This document shows, piece after piece, positions 11,739 to 23,330 of a stretch of DNA of 64,000 nt. Each line of letters begins with the position of its first letter. Position 1 is the first letter of the stretch. A program made the translations under genes and the position numbers. Location of the stretch: the NCBI GenBank assembly GCA_020310875.1, contig CM035417.1, forward strand, positions 85,581,917-85,645,916, given 5' to 3'. The notes beneath the pieces were generated by a model that saw nothing but the letters and a program-made list of their open reading frames with translations, did no database searches and was not told the origin of the DNA. Source of the DNA: Ceratopteris richardii (lineage: Eukaryota > Streptophyta > Polypodiopsida > Polypodiales > Pteridaceae).

Positions 11739-14700
11739 TCATATGTTTTCATTATTGCCATCATTTTGGTAAGACATCAATATAGTCTCATCTTCATTAT
11801 CCTTATTGATTTCATTTATTTCTTCTATTGTTAAATCTATGTTCTCATGAATCACATCATCTATTGGTGGATTAATATCTATTTCTGGTAATTCCTCTTC
11901 CTCATTAGTAGAATCAGCATGTAGAGAATTATCCTCTTCATCAAAAAGATAAGTATCATTATCACGTATAATGAGTCTAATTTCTATTCCAGATGTTGAT
12001 GTATCAGTATCTGATGCTGAATCATTAAGAGGACTTTCTTCAATCTCTTTAACAATAAACTGTTCAAACAATGACCTACCTCTAGGTTGCACATGAATGA
12101 CTTGAAAAGGATGAGCATCTGGGTTTTTATAAAAAAATGCTTGTTCAATATGCCTAGGAAGAATATATGGTTCTTTAGTAGATCGCATTACCTTGGAAGA
12201 ATCAATTTCCCAAAACCTAGATAATTCCTTTCTTATCGTAGAATTACTACCTTTATACTCCGCTCGATACCAGTCAACCTTCAAAATGACCTATCAAAAT
12301 ATATAATAACAAAAACGTCCCATTATTAGGTGCTTAAAAAAATAACTAACTCTAAAAAAAATATATAAACTTTTTTCTACCTGTTTGAATGTGCACGTGA
12401 TAGTTGCTTGAAACAAGCAACAATACTAGAATCCTCTATTTTACGTAAAGAATCAATGGCTTTGATTCTAATATGCTGTCCAAAAGCCCACATATTAGTG
12501 AACATTCGAGCCTGCAAAATAAATTCAATTAGTAAATAGAAACTAACATACATACATGAAAAAAATAAAATATATATTTTAATAAAATTACCTTTTGTTC
12601 ACAACCTATCATTAACTCTCTTTGCTCATCTGAGATTTCTTCATTATTTGCATTGGCGCATTGCAAACGACTATATAGCCAATCCATGAAAGAAGGTATA
12701 TCTATAATCTCATTATTATCAAGATTACGTCTAGATATTTTGTTTTTTCGCCTTTTACTTCGAAGAAGGTATATCTGTAATCTCATTATTATCGAGATTA
12801 CGTCTAGATCTTTTGTTTTTTCACCTTTTAGACTTTGAAGTTCCTCGTACTCGCTAAGGAATGCTTGCATGCATTCGCTATTATATGCTACAAAAGTAGA
12901 AACATCATTTCTTTCTTGAAATGTAAATAAGAATGGAACCCCCTTACCTGATAATACCTCATCTGTTATTTTGGAAGAAGACTCGTTGGTCCATGCACGT
13001 GGAGCTTCTTCATGAACTCTTTCAAGGTACTCACTAACGTAATACATGCACTCTTCAAGCATCCAACCCTTTGCCATGGATCCTTCTGGTTTTGCTCTTT
13101 GTCGCACGTAACCTTTTAGTATTCCCAAAAATCGCTCGACCCAAAACATCCATGGAGTGTTGACAACACCAGCAATCTCTATCTCATCTACAAGATGGAC
13201 TAGTAAATGAACCTGAAGATCAAAAAAAAAGTAGGAAGTTCTTTTTCCATCAAACATAGTAGCTCTTTGCATTCACGTTTTTCTTGTGGGATCAAATTTC
13301 TAACGATCTCTTTGGATGTAATCCACCTATACAAATCATAAAAACAATTATAAAAAAGTTAATTAAAAAATAAAAGATATCCAATATTCATACATGTTAA
13401 ATATAAAAGTATCATAATTACCTTATAAGTGATCCAAGAAGATAGATCACATCTCGTACTCGTTTCGTTGTACATACATCGATAACCAAAGGTAAAATAT
13501 GTTTCAAAAAATTATGTGAGTCATGGGTCTTTAACCCAGATAAGCTCTTATCATCCATAGTAAACATGTTTTGAAACGATGGTCCATATCCTGTAGGAGT
13601 CTTGATCAATTGAATTCTATTGTTGATAGTCTGTATCTCTTTTGTTGTAAGTACCCAAGGAGCAGATGCATAAGTCATTTCTTGTCGATGTCTATCAAAA
13701 ACTGGCCATAACTTTGGTTTGGATTTTTGATCTTTCAAATCATTCCTTGATGCTGTGGTATCTTTTAGTCCAAGAAGATGCTGCCATAGTGAATAACCAA
13801 TATTTTTGAATATATGCATAGGATCAAGAAGATGACATACTTTTAACTCTTTCCAATAATCCAAAGAATACCATATTGATATGTTCTCTGTGAGTGCCAA
13901 TTTCCCTTTACCTCTGTTCACATACTCATTATGAATCAGCACTGAAGATTTCTGCTTCTCGATCTATCAGAGGTCCATCTGTCCATTTTTTATACCAATC
14001 CATAAGCGTCATAGGTTTTGGATACTGGCCTCTTTCAAGCTTTCCATTAAAATGTATCGCTTCTCTTTTAGATCTTAATGGATGATCATCAGGCAAGAAT
14101 CGTCGATGTCGAAGATAAATATTTTTGTTGAGATTCTTACTATAGATTGATCTCAACCAATCACCACAATATGGAAAAGCTTTATAACCCTTAATAGATA
14201 TTCCTGCATCATGGAAAATGATAAAAATATAATTAGATTAAATCATATTTATTTACATGCATATTGAATAAAAAAATTACATCAATACCTGAACAAACGC
14301 CATATACAGGAAAATCGTGATATGTATTTCATTGATGCTTTTCGATACATCAATGACATTAATACCTCTCCATAACTCTTGAAGATCGTCAATGAGAGGA
14401 GCAAGATATACATTCATATCTTTAACTTGTCTTTTGCCTGGGATTAAAAGTGAAAGCATTAAATGTTCCTTTTTAATGCTAAGATATGGCGGAAGATTGT
14501 AGTTTATGACTACCACTGGCCATGTTGACCATTTACTGGATTTCATGGAGAATGGATTAACCCCATCTAGTGCAACTCCTAACTTTAGATTCTGTGGATT
14601 TTGTGCAAATTCAGGCCATGTAGAATCAATATGCTGAAAAGAAACACTATCATGAGGGATTCTGATTATTCCCTCAGTACTTTTGTGATCATGTCCTCAA

Positions 14701-14995
14701 GTCAAAAGCTTTGATAATCCGGGGCTCAGAAACATATGTCTAATCCGTGAAGCCAATGGAAAATGTCTCAATACCTTTTTCGGGATTTTACCTTCTTCAC
14801 CCTTATATCGAGGAGATTGACATTTGGGACATGTCAAAGAGTCTGCATATTCACCTCTATATAAAATACAATTGTTAGGACATGCATGTATACATTGATA
14901 ATCTATACCAAGATAGATTGTTGATTATCTTCTTCATTTCATCATGTGAGGTAGGAAGAATATTCTGACTTGGTAAAAACTTTTCAGATAATAAC
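11739..14995 (-). pseudogene. CACTA transposase, main part (tnp2, DUF4218, DUF4216), copy A
   Basis: Five minus-strand exons by splice sites and homology: 14995-14289, 14203-13422, 13326-12592, 12511-12381, 12290-11739. In order they show a zinc motif (ACPN.CILYRGEY..LTCPKCQ), WPVVVINYNLPPYLSIKKEH and LMLSLLIPG of the tnp2 family, HRRFLPDDHP, a LDPMHIFKNIG block, the DUF4218 signature (HLLVHLVDEIEIAGVVNT, ERFLGILKGYVRQ, GSMAKGWMLEECMYYVSEY) and a DUF4216 region (VDWYRAEYKG, YILPRHIEQAFFY, VQPRGR) with an acidic tail. The protein would bind the subterminal repeats and cut the ends. It is broken by a 4-bp insertion near 14916, an in-frame TGA at 14697-14699 shared with copy B, and a 2-bp deletion near 13935. 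Confidence 0.9.
12692..12837 (-). repeat. 73-bp tandem duplication in the DUF4218 exon
   Basis: GAAGGTATATCT begins at 12692 and again at 12765, followed by near-identical sequence. Because 73 is not a multiple of three, the second unit is read in another frame (SKRRKNKISRR), yet the frame stays open through it. Confidence 0.85.
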
Positions 14996-15056
14996 CTGTA
15001 AGTTTATCAAAAAAAGATATATTAAAAAAAGGTAAATAAATATATATACATATATA

Positions 15057-15692
15057 CATGTAGGTTTTTATTCTTACTTTAGATAAGGTAAGAACAAGAA
15101 CTTGAATTGAATAGATACTTTTTGTCCGTGCATCTTTTAAAACTATTAATGCATCTTTCAAAATATTTACGCAAAATTCGGATGGCAGGATACAATTGTT
15201 TGTTTTGGATGATATGAAGTATGTACCTTCATTGAATGATTTGTCAATTCACACTTTCAAACTGAACATATGTGTGAATCGACAAATCATTCATATCCTC
15301 CAAAACAAACAATCCTATCCCGCCATCCAAACAATCGTATCCTGCCATCCAAACAATTGTATCCTGTCAATTCACACATATGTTCATATAATGGTGACCT
15401 GGATGAATCCCATGCACAGAGGTTACTCAAGATAGAGCAGGATTTCTCGGGTATGCAGTAAACCTCTTGCATGTCAATGATGAGCATCTGAACTTTAGGA
15501 TACAAAGTGGACTACTCCATTATAATGAGATTGCTGTCTCTTGAGTAACCTCTGTGCATGCGACTCATCCAGGTCACCATTGCGAATATTTGGAAAGAGG
15601 CATTAATAGTTTTAAAAGATGCGCAGACAAAAAGTTTCCATTCAATTGAAGTTCTTGTTCTTACCTTATCTAAAGTAAGAATAAAAACCTGC

Positions 15693-15695
<3 letters not shown>
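15057..15695. repeat. ~640-bp foldback (MITE-like) element in a transposase intron, copy A
   Basis: The two ends are inverted repeats of about 115 bp: GGTTTTTATTCTTACTTTAG near 15063 and its complement ending near 15690, extending inward through TTTTGTCCG and TTAAAACTATTAATGC. Between them are further nested inverted pieces (CAAACAATCGTATCCTGCC-type and ATTCACACATATGTTCA). No coding potential was seen. TA repeats flank it. The same element is at 61825-62463 in copy B, so it was there before the duplication. Confidence 0.8.
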
Positions 15696-15781
<86 letters not shown>

Positions 15782-15795
15782 TATATATATATAAA
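15696..15795. repeat. (TA)n microsatellite
   Basis: About 40 TA units next to the foldback arm; it corresponds to 61730-61824 in copy B. The Tyr-Ile frames are repeat translations. Confidence 0.97.
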
Positions 15796-15819
15796 TAGAT
15801 AGAAAATTGAAATCTATTC

Positions 15820-16205
15820 CTTAATAGTGTCGAAACAGATACATTACTCCATCCAAAACGATTTTGAAGGTTGAGAATAAGTAAGCTCGCATTTAGTCGT
15901 GTCAAACGACTTCCTTCATATACATGCTTTAGACATTCCTCTCGAAGATATTTCTCATTTTTAGAAATATCCATGCTCTCAATGTCATTTTGATACCAAT
16001 CCTCAATAAAATCTGCCATGCCATCATCTTCATCATTGTCACACAAATCTTGTACTTTATCGTCTTTTGAATATAGATCTTTCAACTTTGCATATTGCAC
16101 AGGATTATTTTTGCGTAGCCTCCTCATGGAAGCTTCTGATAAATGAGGTCTTACTGGTAATTGTGAATGCTGTGGACGAATTTAATGAACATCATACGTT
16201 GGAAT
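15820..16205 (-). pseudogene. CACTA transposase N-terminal exon, copy A
   Basis: The exon lies between a TGTGTAG acceptor (16206-16207) and the position of a donor that is GGTAT in copy B but GGAAT here, so the donor is lost. It encodes RPHLSEASMRRL, an acidic stretch (DLCDNDEDDGMADFIEDW) and VYEGSRLTRLNASLLIL followed by [15 protein letters not shown]. That last block matches the region of CACTA transposases that precedes the zinc motif of the main part. A TAA lies upstream of the first ATG in the same frame, where copy B has an open frame. It sits directly 3' of the SET exon. Confidence 0.75.
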
Positions 16206-16317
16206 CTACACATATAAATAAAACTCATTAGTATTCCATAAATGAATAAAAATTAAACTTCAAATATAAAATTAAGTATATAACTTATTAAATATGGATA
16301 GAAAATTTTTATTCTCT

Positions 16318-17518
16318 CTAGCTAAAAGGTGCTCTTATAGGTCTACGCCATCCATAATTCACTAACAGTTCATCACCAGCATGTAATGTAGTAATAGCAT
16401 TGACAACTATGTATCTTGATACATCTCTACTCATGTATGGTGATTCATGACTATTTTCACGCTCCTCAAATGTGCGATTAGTCCTTGAACTATTATGTAA
16501 CCCTCGACTACTATTTATTAAACCTGCTATATTTCCATGTGTGTAAGGTCTTCCATCAATATATAATCTTTCATTTTCTGCATGTAAAATCCTTCTACTA
16601 ATAAGGGATGCTGCGTTCAAGCATATTCCATAAGTACTCATGCTTTGAACATAACGTGAAAGTTGATGCCAATCTCCCCATCCATATATAGGACCACAAA
16701 ATGACATAAGAGTGACTTCAAAGTTCGGAGGCACATACAAATCCTCTACAATAAAGAGACCACGACCAGCATTAGTAATAGTGGATGGAGCAATCATATA
16801 GCGATTAACCCAAAAGTTGAAAACCTCTCCATCTAAAGGAAGTGGTCCTCTATTCCATCCTCCATATCTTCTTCTATAATATGTTTGTACTAAAGAACGA
16901 TCACGAGCTGGCAATGGATAAGCTCCAGCCGTTTCATTCTCTAAACCAGGAGGTAGAGGATTTCTAGAAACCTCTACTTGTAATTGATGAATAGCAAGTC
17001 CATGACGTGTACGAGGTATATTAACATTATGAGAAAAATCATCATCATCATCATCATCGAGCAAGTATTCATGTATATCAATAATAATTTGATTTTATAC
17101 ATGGTTTTTAAATAAAATAATGACATTAATATATATAGAAAATACATACCCAAGCATTATCATGTTGACTAGGTGATGGTGCATGCTCAAAAGTACCATA
17201 CTCTGCCTCATGTTGAATACATTCCAATCGTGGTCTTCGATACGTGCCATAACAAGAGTTACACCAACATATAATATGCTCTTGATAGTAAAATTCATCA
17301 TAATTCCTATCGAAGGACACATGTGAAGTCGTTGCATGGGTAGGAGGTGGTGGAGTACCCTTTGATTGTTCAGAATCTGCACATCATAAGAAACATAAAA
17401 AAAATATAAGTTATGTATCCATCAAATATAGTTAAAATTAAATATTTCATATACTTACAGTATAAAGTCGTTGCACGATGAGCAAACGGTGGTGGAGTTC
17501 CATCTGATTGATCAGAAT
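16318..17518 (-). pseudogene. SET-domain gene inside CACTA copy A (three exons)
   Basis: Exons 17518-17459, 17376-17150 and 17067-16318 join in one frame by phase. Exon 2 encodes a zinc-like CWCNSC motif with RLECIQHEAEYG, resembling the Transpos_assoc N-terminus of CACTA transposases. Exon 3 (249 aa) starts with an Asp run and carries SET signatures: AGRGLF (about residue 100), LYIDGRPYTHGNIAGLINSS (about 169-188) and VNAITTLHAGDELLVNYGW (about 222-240). SET domains transfer methyl groups from S-adenosylmethionine to lysines, mainly on histones. The canonical NHSC is NSSR here, so activity is doubtful; the NYG tyrosine is kept. The acceptor of exon 3 reads AT instead of the AG in copy B, so this copy would not splice normally. 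The stop is TAG at 16318-16320. The accessory gene runs in the opposite direction upstream. Confidence 0.75.
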
Positions 17519-17522
17519 CTAC

Positions 17523-17850
17523 AAATAATGGTATTTGATATTAATAATTTGATTATGTACATAAATAAAAAATTCACATTTACATATTTACACATACACA
17601 CATATTCACATATACACATTTACACATACACACATTTTCACATATACACAACTACATATTATTGTGGGATAAATGCATGTATTTTGTATGAATGAGTGTA
17701 TATGCATGCATGTGTGTGTACATATATATGTGGATATTTATATGTGTGTTTATGTTATATGTACGTATATGTTATATGTATGTATGTGTATGTGTGTGTA
17801 TATATGTGTATGTATTCTGACTTTTTTTTCTGTTTGAGATTAAATTAACA
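17523..17850. repeat. Microsatellite between the divergent SET and accessory genes
   Basis: CACATATACACA and TGTATATGTGTA repeats fill most of this 330-bp gap. It would have to contain any shared promoter of the two divergent genes; no clear TATA-plus-start arrangement can be told from the repeat. The matching gap in copy B is about 46190-46560. Confidence 0.6.
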
Positions 17851-17851
17851 G

Positions 17852-18563
17852 GAGATATTGTATGGTCGAAAAAAATAAGAGGCGAGCTAACATACCACCT
17901 AAGTCGTGGCAGTTTTTTCGTAGACAGCTACGTCTTCAGGAGTCATTTCCTCAGCAGAAGGTACACAAATTGATAGTTTATATTTATAATTTTTATATAT
18001 TTTAGTAATTTTTTACATTTAATTTATGTATTTTTTTCTTGAATAAACAGGCTGCTGCAAAGAAGAGAGTGGAGTCGGGCCACACATCGCACTTAGGCCA
18101 AATGGGCCATAATGGTTTTGTAGCTACGTTTGTAAGTATATGTGTTATTGTGAGTATACTTTTTATTTTAGTTAAAATGCAAGAAACTAATGTTTCTTAT
18201 TTGTTTCATTGCAGTGAAAGGATTATGGCCGATATACTATGAAACACGAGATCGAATATGCTTCACATTTTGGATATCGTCGTTTGGGCGAGTATATACA
18301 AGGTCATTCTGATGCCTTTGTGAGTATTTTTAAATTTTATATAATTATTTTGTTGTTATGAATGTTTTAATTATTTTATTGATTTATGTTTGTTATATGT
18401 AATATAGGAGTATTATGGGGAGACAAATATGGATGAGGTGGAGAGACAAACACAGGAGGGACGATCTCGATCGTCACAGGGTGATCATGACAATGAGGAT
18501 GAGGAAGATCAGGATGATCATGATGCTGCTGATGATGATGATGATCATGATGATGATGATTAG
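17852..18563 (+). CDS. CACTA accessory gene (Ptta/En-Spm C-terminal-like), copy A
   Basis: Four plus-strand exons with GT-AG borders: 17852-17960, 18051-18131, 18215-18319 and 18408-18563. They encode NKRRANIPPKSWQFFRRQLR, then KKRVESGHTSHLGQMGHNGF, then KDYGRYTMKHEIEYASHFGY and LGEYIQGHSDAF, then EYYGETNMDEVERQTQEGRS and an Asp-rich tail ending in TAG. The NK.R ... HTSHLG layout resembles the conserved part of the Ptta/En-Spm family (NK.NR ... HTGGSK), the second protein of CACTA elements, which binds the element ends in maize En/Spm. There may be further 5' exons: an acceptor precedes the first one. The gene points at the right TIR. Copy B has a deletion in the last exons. Assignment rests on context and weak similarity. 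Confidence 0.5.
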
Positions 18564-18719
18564 GATTTTAGTTGATTATGACATTGGATTATATGTATTT
18601 ACATTGATATATATATATATATATATTTTATCTATATATTTTTCATTTCAGTTATGTTTTGAATTGTGTGTATGGTATTAAGTAATGAAGAGTTTTGTTC
18701 TATTGATTGTTATTATTGT

Positions 18720-20095
18720 TTATATTAAGCATGTGTTTTAATACTTTAATTATATAATTCATTCATATGTGTGTACCTAAGTGTATATGTATGTGCATGT
18801 GTATGTGTGTGTATATGTATGTATGTGCATGTGCATGTATAAGTGTATATGTGTGTATGAGTATGTGCATGTGCATGTGTATGTGTGTGTATATGTATAT
18901 GCATGTATATGTATAACTCTATGTGTATGTGTGTGTATGTGCATGTATATGTGTATATGTAGGTATGTGCATGTGTGTGTGCATGTGTATATGTGTTTTA
19001 ATACTTTAATTATATAATTCATTCATATGTGTGTACCTAAGTGTATATGTATGTGTGTGTATATGTATGTATGTGCATGTGTATGTGTGTCTATATGTAT
19101 GTATGTGCATGTGCATGTATAAGTGTATATGTGTGTATGAGTATGTGCATGTGCATGTGTATGTGTGTGTATATTATATGTATAACTCTTTGTGTATGTG
19201 TGTGTATGTGCATGTATATGTGTATATGTAGGTATGTGCATGTGTGTGTGCATGTGTAGATGTGTTTTCATACTTTAATTATATAATTCATTCATATGTG
19301 TGTAACTAAGTGCATATGTATGTGTGTGTATATGTATGTATGTGCATGTGTATGTGTGTGTATATGTATGTATGTGCATGTGCATGTATAAATGTATATG
19401 TGTGTATGAGTATGTGCATGTGCATGTGTATGTGTGTGTATATGTATATGCATGTATATGTATAACTCTATGTGTATGTGTGTGTATGTGAATGTATATG
19501 TGTATATGTAGGTATGTGCTTGTGTGTGTGCATGTGTATATGTGTTTTAATACCTTAATTATATAATTCATTCATATGTGTGTACCTAAGTGTATATGTG
19601 TGTGTGTGTATATGTATGTATGTGCATGTGTATGTGTGTGTATATGTATGTATGTGCATGTGCATGTATAAGTGTATATGTGTGTATGAGTATGTGCATG
19701 TGCATGTGTATGTGTGTGTATATGTATATGCATGTATATGTATAACTCTATGTGTATGTGTGTGTATGTGCATGTATATGTGTATATGTAGGTATGTGCC
19801 TGTGTGTATGCATGTGTATATGTGTTTTAATACTTTAATTATATAATTCATTCATATGTGTGTACCTAAGTGTATATGTATGTGTGTGTATATGTATGTA
19901 TGTGCATGTGTATGTGTGTTTATATGTATGTATGTGCATGTGCATGTATAAGTGTATATGTATGTATCAATATGTGCATGTTCTTGTGTATGTGTGTGTA
20001 TATGTATAACTCTATGTGTATGTGTGTGTATGTGCATGTATATGTGTATATGTAGGTATATGCATGTGTGTGTGCATCTTCATCATGTATAAGTG
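18720..20095 (+). repeat. Tandem satellite, ~260-285 bp unit, five copies (copy A)
   Basis: Each unit starts with TTTAATTATATAATTCATTC and continues as TGTGTATATGTATG-type microsatellite with a TATAACTCTATGTGTATG box. Unit starts are near 18740, 19000, 19270, 19550 and 19830. The counterpart in copy B is 44190-45545. It lies between the accessory gene and the subterminal repeats. Confidence 0.9.
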
Positions 20096-20221
20096 TATGA
20101 GTGCATATCAATAAATGTCAGTATGGTATGTAGTGCGAATAACATAGTTCAAATCATCTACAAATAATAGAAATTGTACTTACAATTGTTAGCCATAGTT
20201 TTTGCTTGGTTAGCTTCTTGA

Positions 20222-20243
20222 ATAACCTGCAATAAAGAGAGAA

Positions 20244-20285
<42 letters not shown>

Positions 20286-20360
20286 GATCTAGAGAGAGAG
20301 AGAGAATTCAAAGAGAGAAAGATGTAGAAAGAGAGAAACAAAGACAAAGGGAGACAATAA
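20222..20360. repeat. GA-rich tract, likely leader of a CACTA transcript
   Basis: Interrupted GAGAGA tract with AGATCTAGAGAG boxes. The counterpart is 43930-44075 in copy B (as CT). It lies between the subterminal repeats and the satellite, next to a TATTGCAGGTTATTC-like splice border on the minus strand. Confidence 0.7.
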
Positions 20361-20399
20361 CAGAGAGCTTAGGCAAAACAACAATTCAGCATATACTTG

Positions 20400-20808
20400 C
20401 TTCAGCTCGTAAGCGCAGCGCAATAGCAAACGTCGGAGAGCTCTTTGATCGGATGCGTGAAAATGCCGATTGCAAAGCGCAACGTTTTAATTTTTGTGGG
20501 TCAACAGATCGTCGTGTAAGCAATGCTATTCGTCGTCGTATAAGCGACATTTTTTAGCGTCGCTTATGCGACGGCTACCGGCGTCGCTTATGCAATGCAA
20601 AAGAGGGTCCCTTAAGCGACGCGTTTAAATAGCGTCGTTTTAGCAACGTTGTATGGGAGCGTCGCAATCCAAGTCGCAAATACCGTCATTTTTTGCGTCG
20701 TCTAATCGACCGTCTGCACCCGACGCTAATTACGACCCAAGTTGCAATTTTATAGTGACGGAATTCTATCGCCTTAACCGTCGCTATACGCCCATATTCC
20801 TTGTAGTG
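20400..20808 (-). repeat. TIR and subterminal repeats of CACTA copy A
   Basis: The end is TATTCCTTGTAGTG on the plus strand, which is CACTACAAGGAATA on the minus strand. Inside it GCGTCGCTTATGCGACG-type boxes recur near 20495-20660, several of them palindromic. These are expected binding sites for the element's own proteins. The same array, inverted, is at 43481-43800. Confidence 0.85.
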
Positions 20809-21594
20809 ATGTGTGTGTATGTGTGTGTATGTATGCTCTATTTTCCTATCTCTATCTTCCTTTCTTTCATCATTCTTTATCTCTCACACACTCTCTCTCT
20901 CTCTCTCTCTTTCTCTCTGTCCTTCTCTCTCTATCAATACAGAATAAAACAATCACTTACAAGTATGCCCCTCTTTTGGATGGTTGTCATCAAAGCATAA
21001 TGTATGTCGTCTATCGTCCAATTCCAAACAATCGATGCCAAAAAACTTCTGCAAAATCAAAGAAAAGATAAATTATAAAACCTAAAGCATAGAGAAACAT
21101 AAATGCTAACAGTACACACAGCACTTACCATGATGTGAGATCTAAGCCGAGAGAGAGTGTGTGTGTAGAGAGAGAGATCTGTGTGTGTTTGTGCACAAGA
21201 CAATGCAGCTCGCAATTCGGTTCGCGCACGCAAGTTCGACAGAAAACCAACAGTACTTAAACACGTGCAAAAATGTGAATTTTTGTTCTCAGGTTTGCGG
21301 TATGTTTAAAACTCGCCGCCGGTATAGGCACCGGTATGGGCATCGGTATACGTGTCGGTAATTCCCAGTAAATTACTGACGCTTATACCGACCCCCATAC
21401 CGATGCCTATACTGACGCATATACCGACGCATATACCGGCGGCTGCGGGCCATACCGACAATCCATTTAAAATGGTCATACCGACGGTCACTTGACCATC
21501 GGTATCTCTAAGTGACATTTTCCAAGGCCCATACCGACGCCAACTATGACCGTCGGTATATGCAACGTCGGTATGCCCCTCATATGTTGTCGTG
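20809..21594 (-). mobile_element. Right end of CACTA element C (with 5' exons)
   Basis: The outer end (21594) is CACGACAACATATG on the minus strand, a decayed CACTACAACA. Subterminal boxes of the type CGTCGGTAT and CATACCGACG fill 21306-21594, the same family as at 34901-35225. Further in, on the minus strand, are a leader with GA runs, a GTAAGTGCTG donor near 21128, a TTGCAG acceptor near 21056 and a donor near 20960, so a transcript probably starts here. CACTA copy A is inserted at 20808 in the TG repeat of this element. The flank ATA at 21595-21597 matches ATA at 34898-34900. Confidence 0.75.
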
Positions 21595-22290
21595 ATATAT
21601 CCATATATACACATATTTCACATGCATACTTATACCTACATCCATACGTACCACACATGCAAATATGCATAATACATACATACATATACACACCCACATA
21701 CATACATACCTATTGACATGCATGCATAAACATATACATACAAATATACCTACATACATACACACATACATACATACATAAACATGCCTACATACATACA
21801 TACATAAACATTCCTACATGCATACATACATGCATATATAAATATACATACACATACATCCATACATACATACATACACAAACATGCATACATACATACA
21901 TAAAAAGATACATACATACATACATGCATGCATGCATACACAAACATGCATACATACATACATAGCACATAAACATACATGGATACATATAACATTAAAG
22001 AACATGCAAATGCACATACATACTTACATACACACAAAAACATACATGCATACATACATACATGCATACATACATACATACATATATTAATAGAGACATA
22101 CATACAAACATGCATGCATACATATATAAATATGTACATATATACACAAACAAATATATATTTATTTATTTTTCTATTTATTTATTTAATTATTTATTTA
22201 TCTATTAAAAAAGAAACGTCTAGTCTTCTTGCATATGATTGCACCATCTTGAAGAATACTATCTATCCCAACAAGAACCATTGCAGCTAG
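21595..22290 (-). repeat. Inverted copy of segment Y
   Basis: This is the reverse complement of about 60-733, first as a CATA microsatellite and then through AGTCTTCTTGCATATGATTG and the ordinary DNA near 22230-22290. Homology fades after about 22320. Confidence 0.85.
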
Positions 22291-22299
22291 GCTTACTTT

Positions 22300-22675
22300 T
22301 ATGGAGAAATATTTCTTATTATACCTATGTGTTCCATCTCTTTCTTGTGTTCATAAAATAATTGCTAAAAATATATTTTTCATTATCTATTTTAGAGCTT
22401 CGACTTCATAGCTATGGATAATCTCACGGTTTTTCTTACTCTTTATCATCACTGGAAATATTGTGATCAATGGTTGAGTGGGCTTTTTGGAGGTTAGTAA
22501 TGATGGCCTTTGCACAAGTCCTACATACAAACAATGCCCAAACAAGAAGAAGATCTCCATAGTATGTATGCCCGACCGTCAATAATCACTCAATCCTCCA
22601 AGTCCAACATCAAAATATCTAGTAGACATAGATACTCAGATGGGCTAAGATTAAAATCATACTGATCCAATTGTT
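22300..22675. other. Unassigned AT-rich DNA
   Basis: No feature was recognised between the end of the Y homology and the gypsy RT remnant. Confidence 0.5.
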
Positions 22676-23330
22676 AATATGATTGTGAGCAAGAAAATAT
22701 TTTTTGTGCTTGATGCATTACTATTGTTTATGGGATTCGGGTTGACTAATGCTCCCACCAAATTTATGATGCATATGAATTATATATTGTATCCTTTTAT
22801 TAGCCAATTTGTTGATGATTTGTTTGTTTATGATAGAAATTTAAAAGAACATGAGTATTATTTATGTGTTGTATTTAATATGTTGATGAGCATTAAAAAA
22901 ATAATAAATCTTGATAAAAACTTTACAAATAAGAGAAATTGAATATTTAGGTCATGATACTTTCACCAAGGAAGTCAAGATGTAGATTAACAAAATGTCG
23001 ATTATTTTAGACTAAATCCTTCCTCACAATGAGGGATAGTTGGGGTCATTCTTAAAACTTTCAAGATTTTATAAGAACTACCTAACAAAATGTCCATTAT
23101 TCTAGACTACACCATCTCATTTGGTATCACAATTAACTAATCTCATTCAAGAGAAATATATGTTTTTATGGAAGCATGTACAACAAAAACAATTTATGGA
23201 CTCTGGTGAAAGTCATTTTAGGTGCCTCAATTTTGAGGATAGCTGATCCGCAAGAGCCGTTTGAGATAGGGATCAGTGCAAATAGCATCATGAGTAGAGT
23301 CATTTTGAAGCAACATAGTATGTTAATGTT
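22676..23330 (+). pseudogene. Ty3/gypsy RT-RNase H remnant
   Basis: The first part encodes GFGLTNAPTKFMMHMNYI and QFVDDLFVYDRNLKEHEYY, the gypsy RT fingers and FVDD catalytic block. About 200 bp later [14 protein letters not shown] and VILKQHSM mark the start of RNase H, where TDAS is expected and IS.NS is seen. Stops and small indels separate the parts. No LTRs were recognised around it. Confidence 0.75.
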
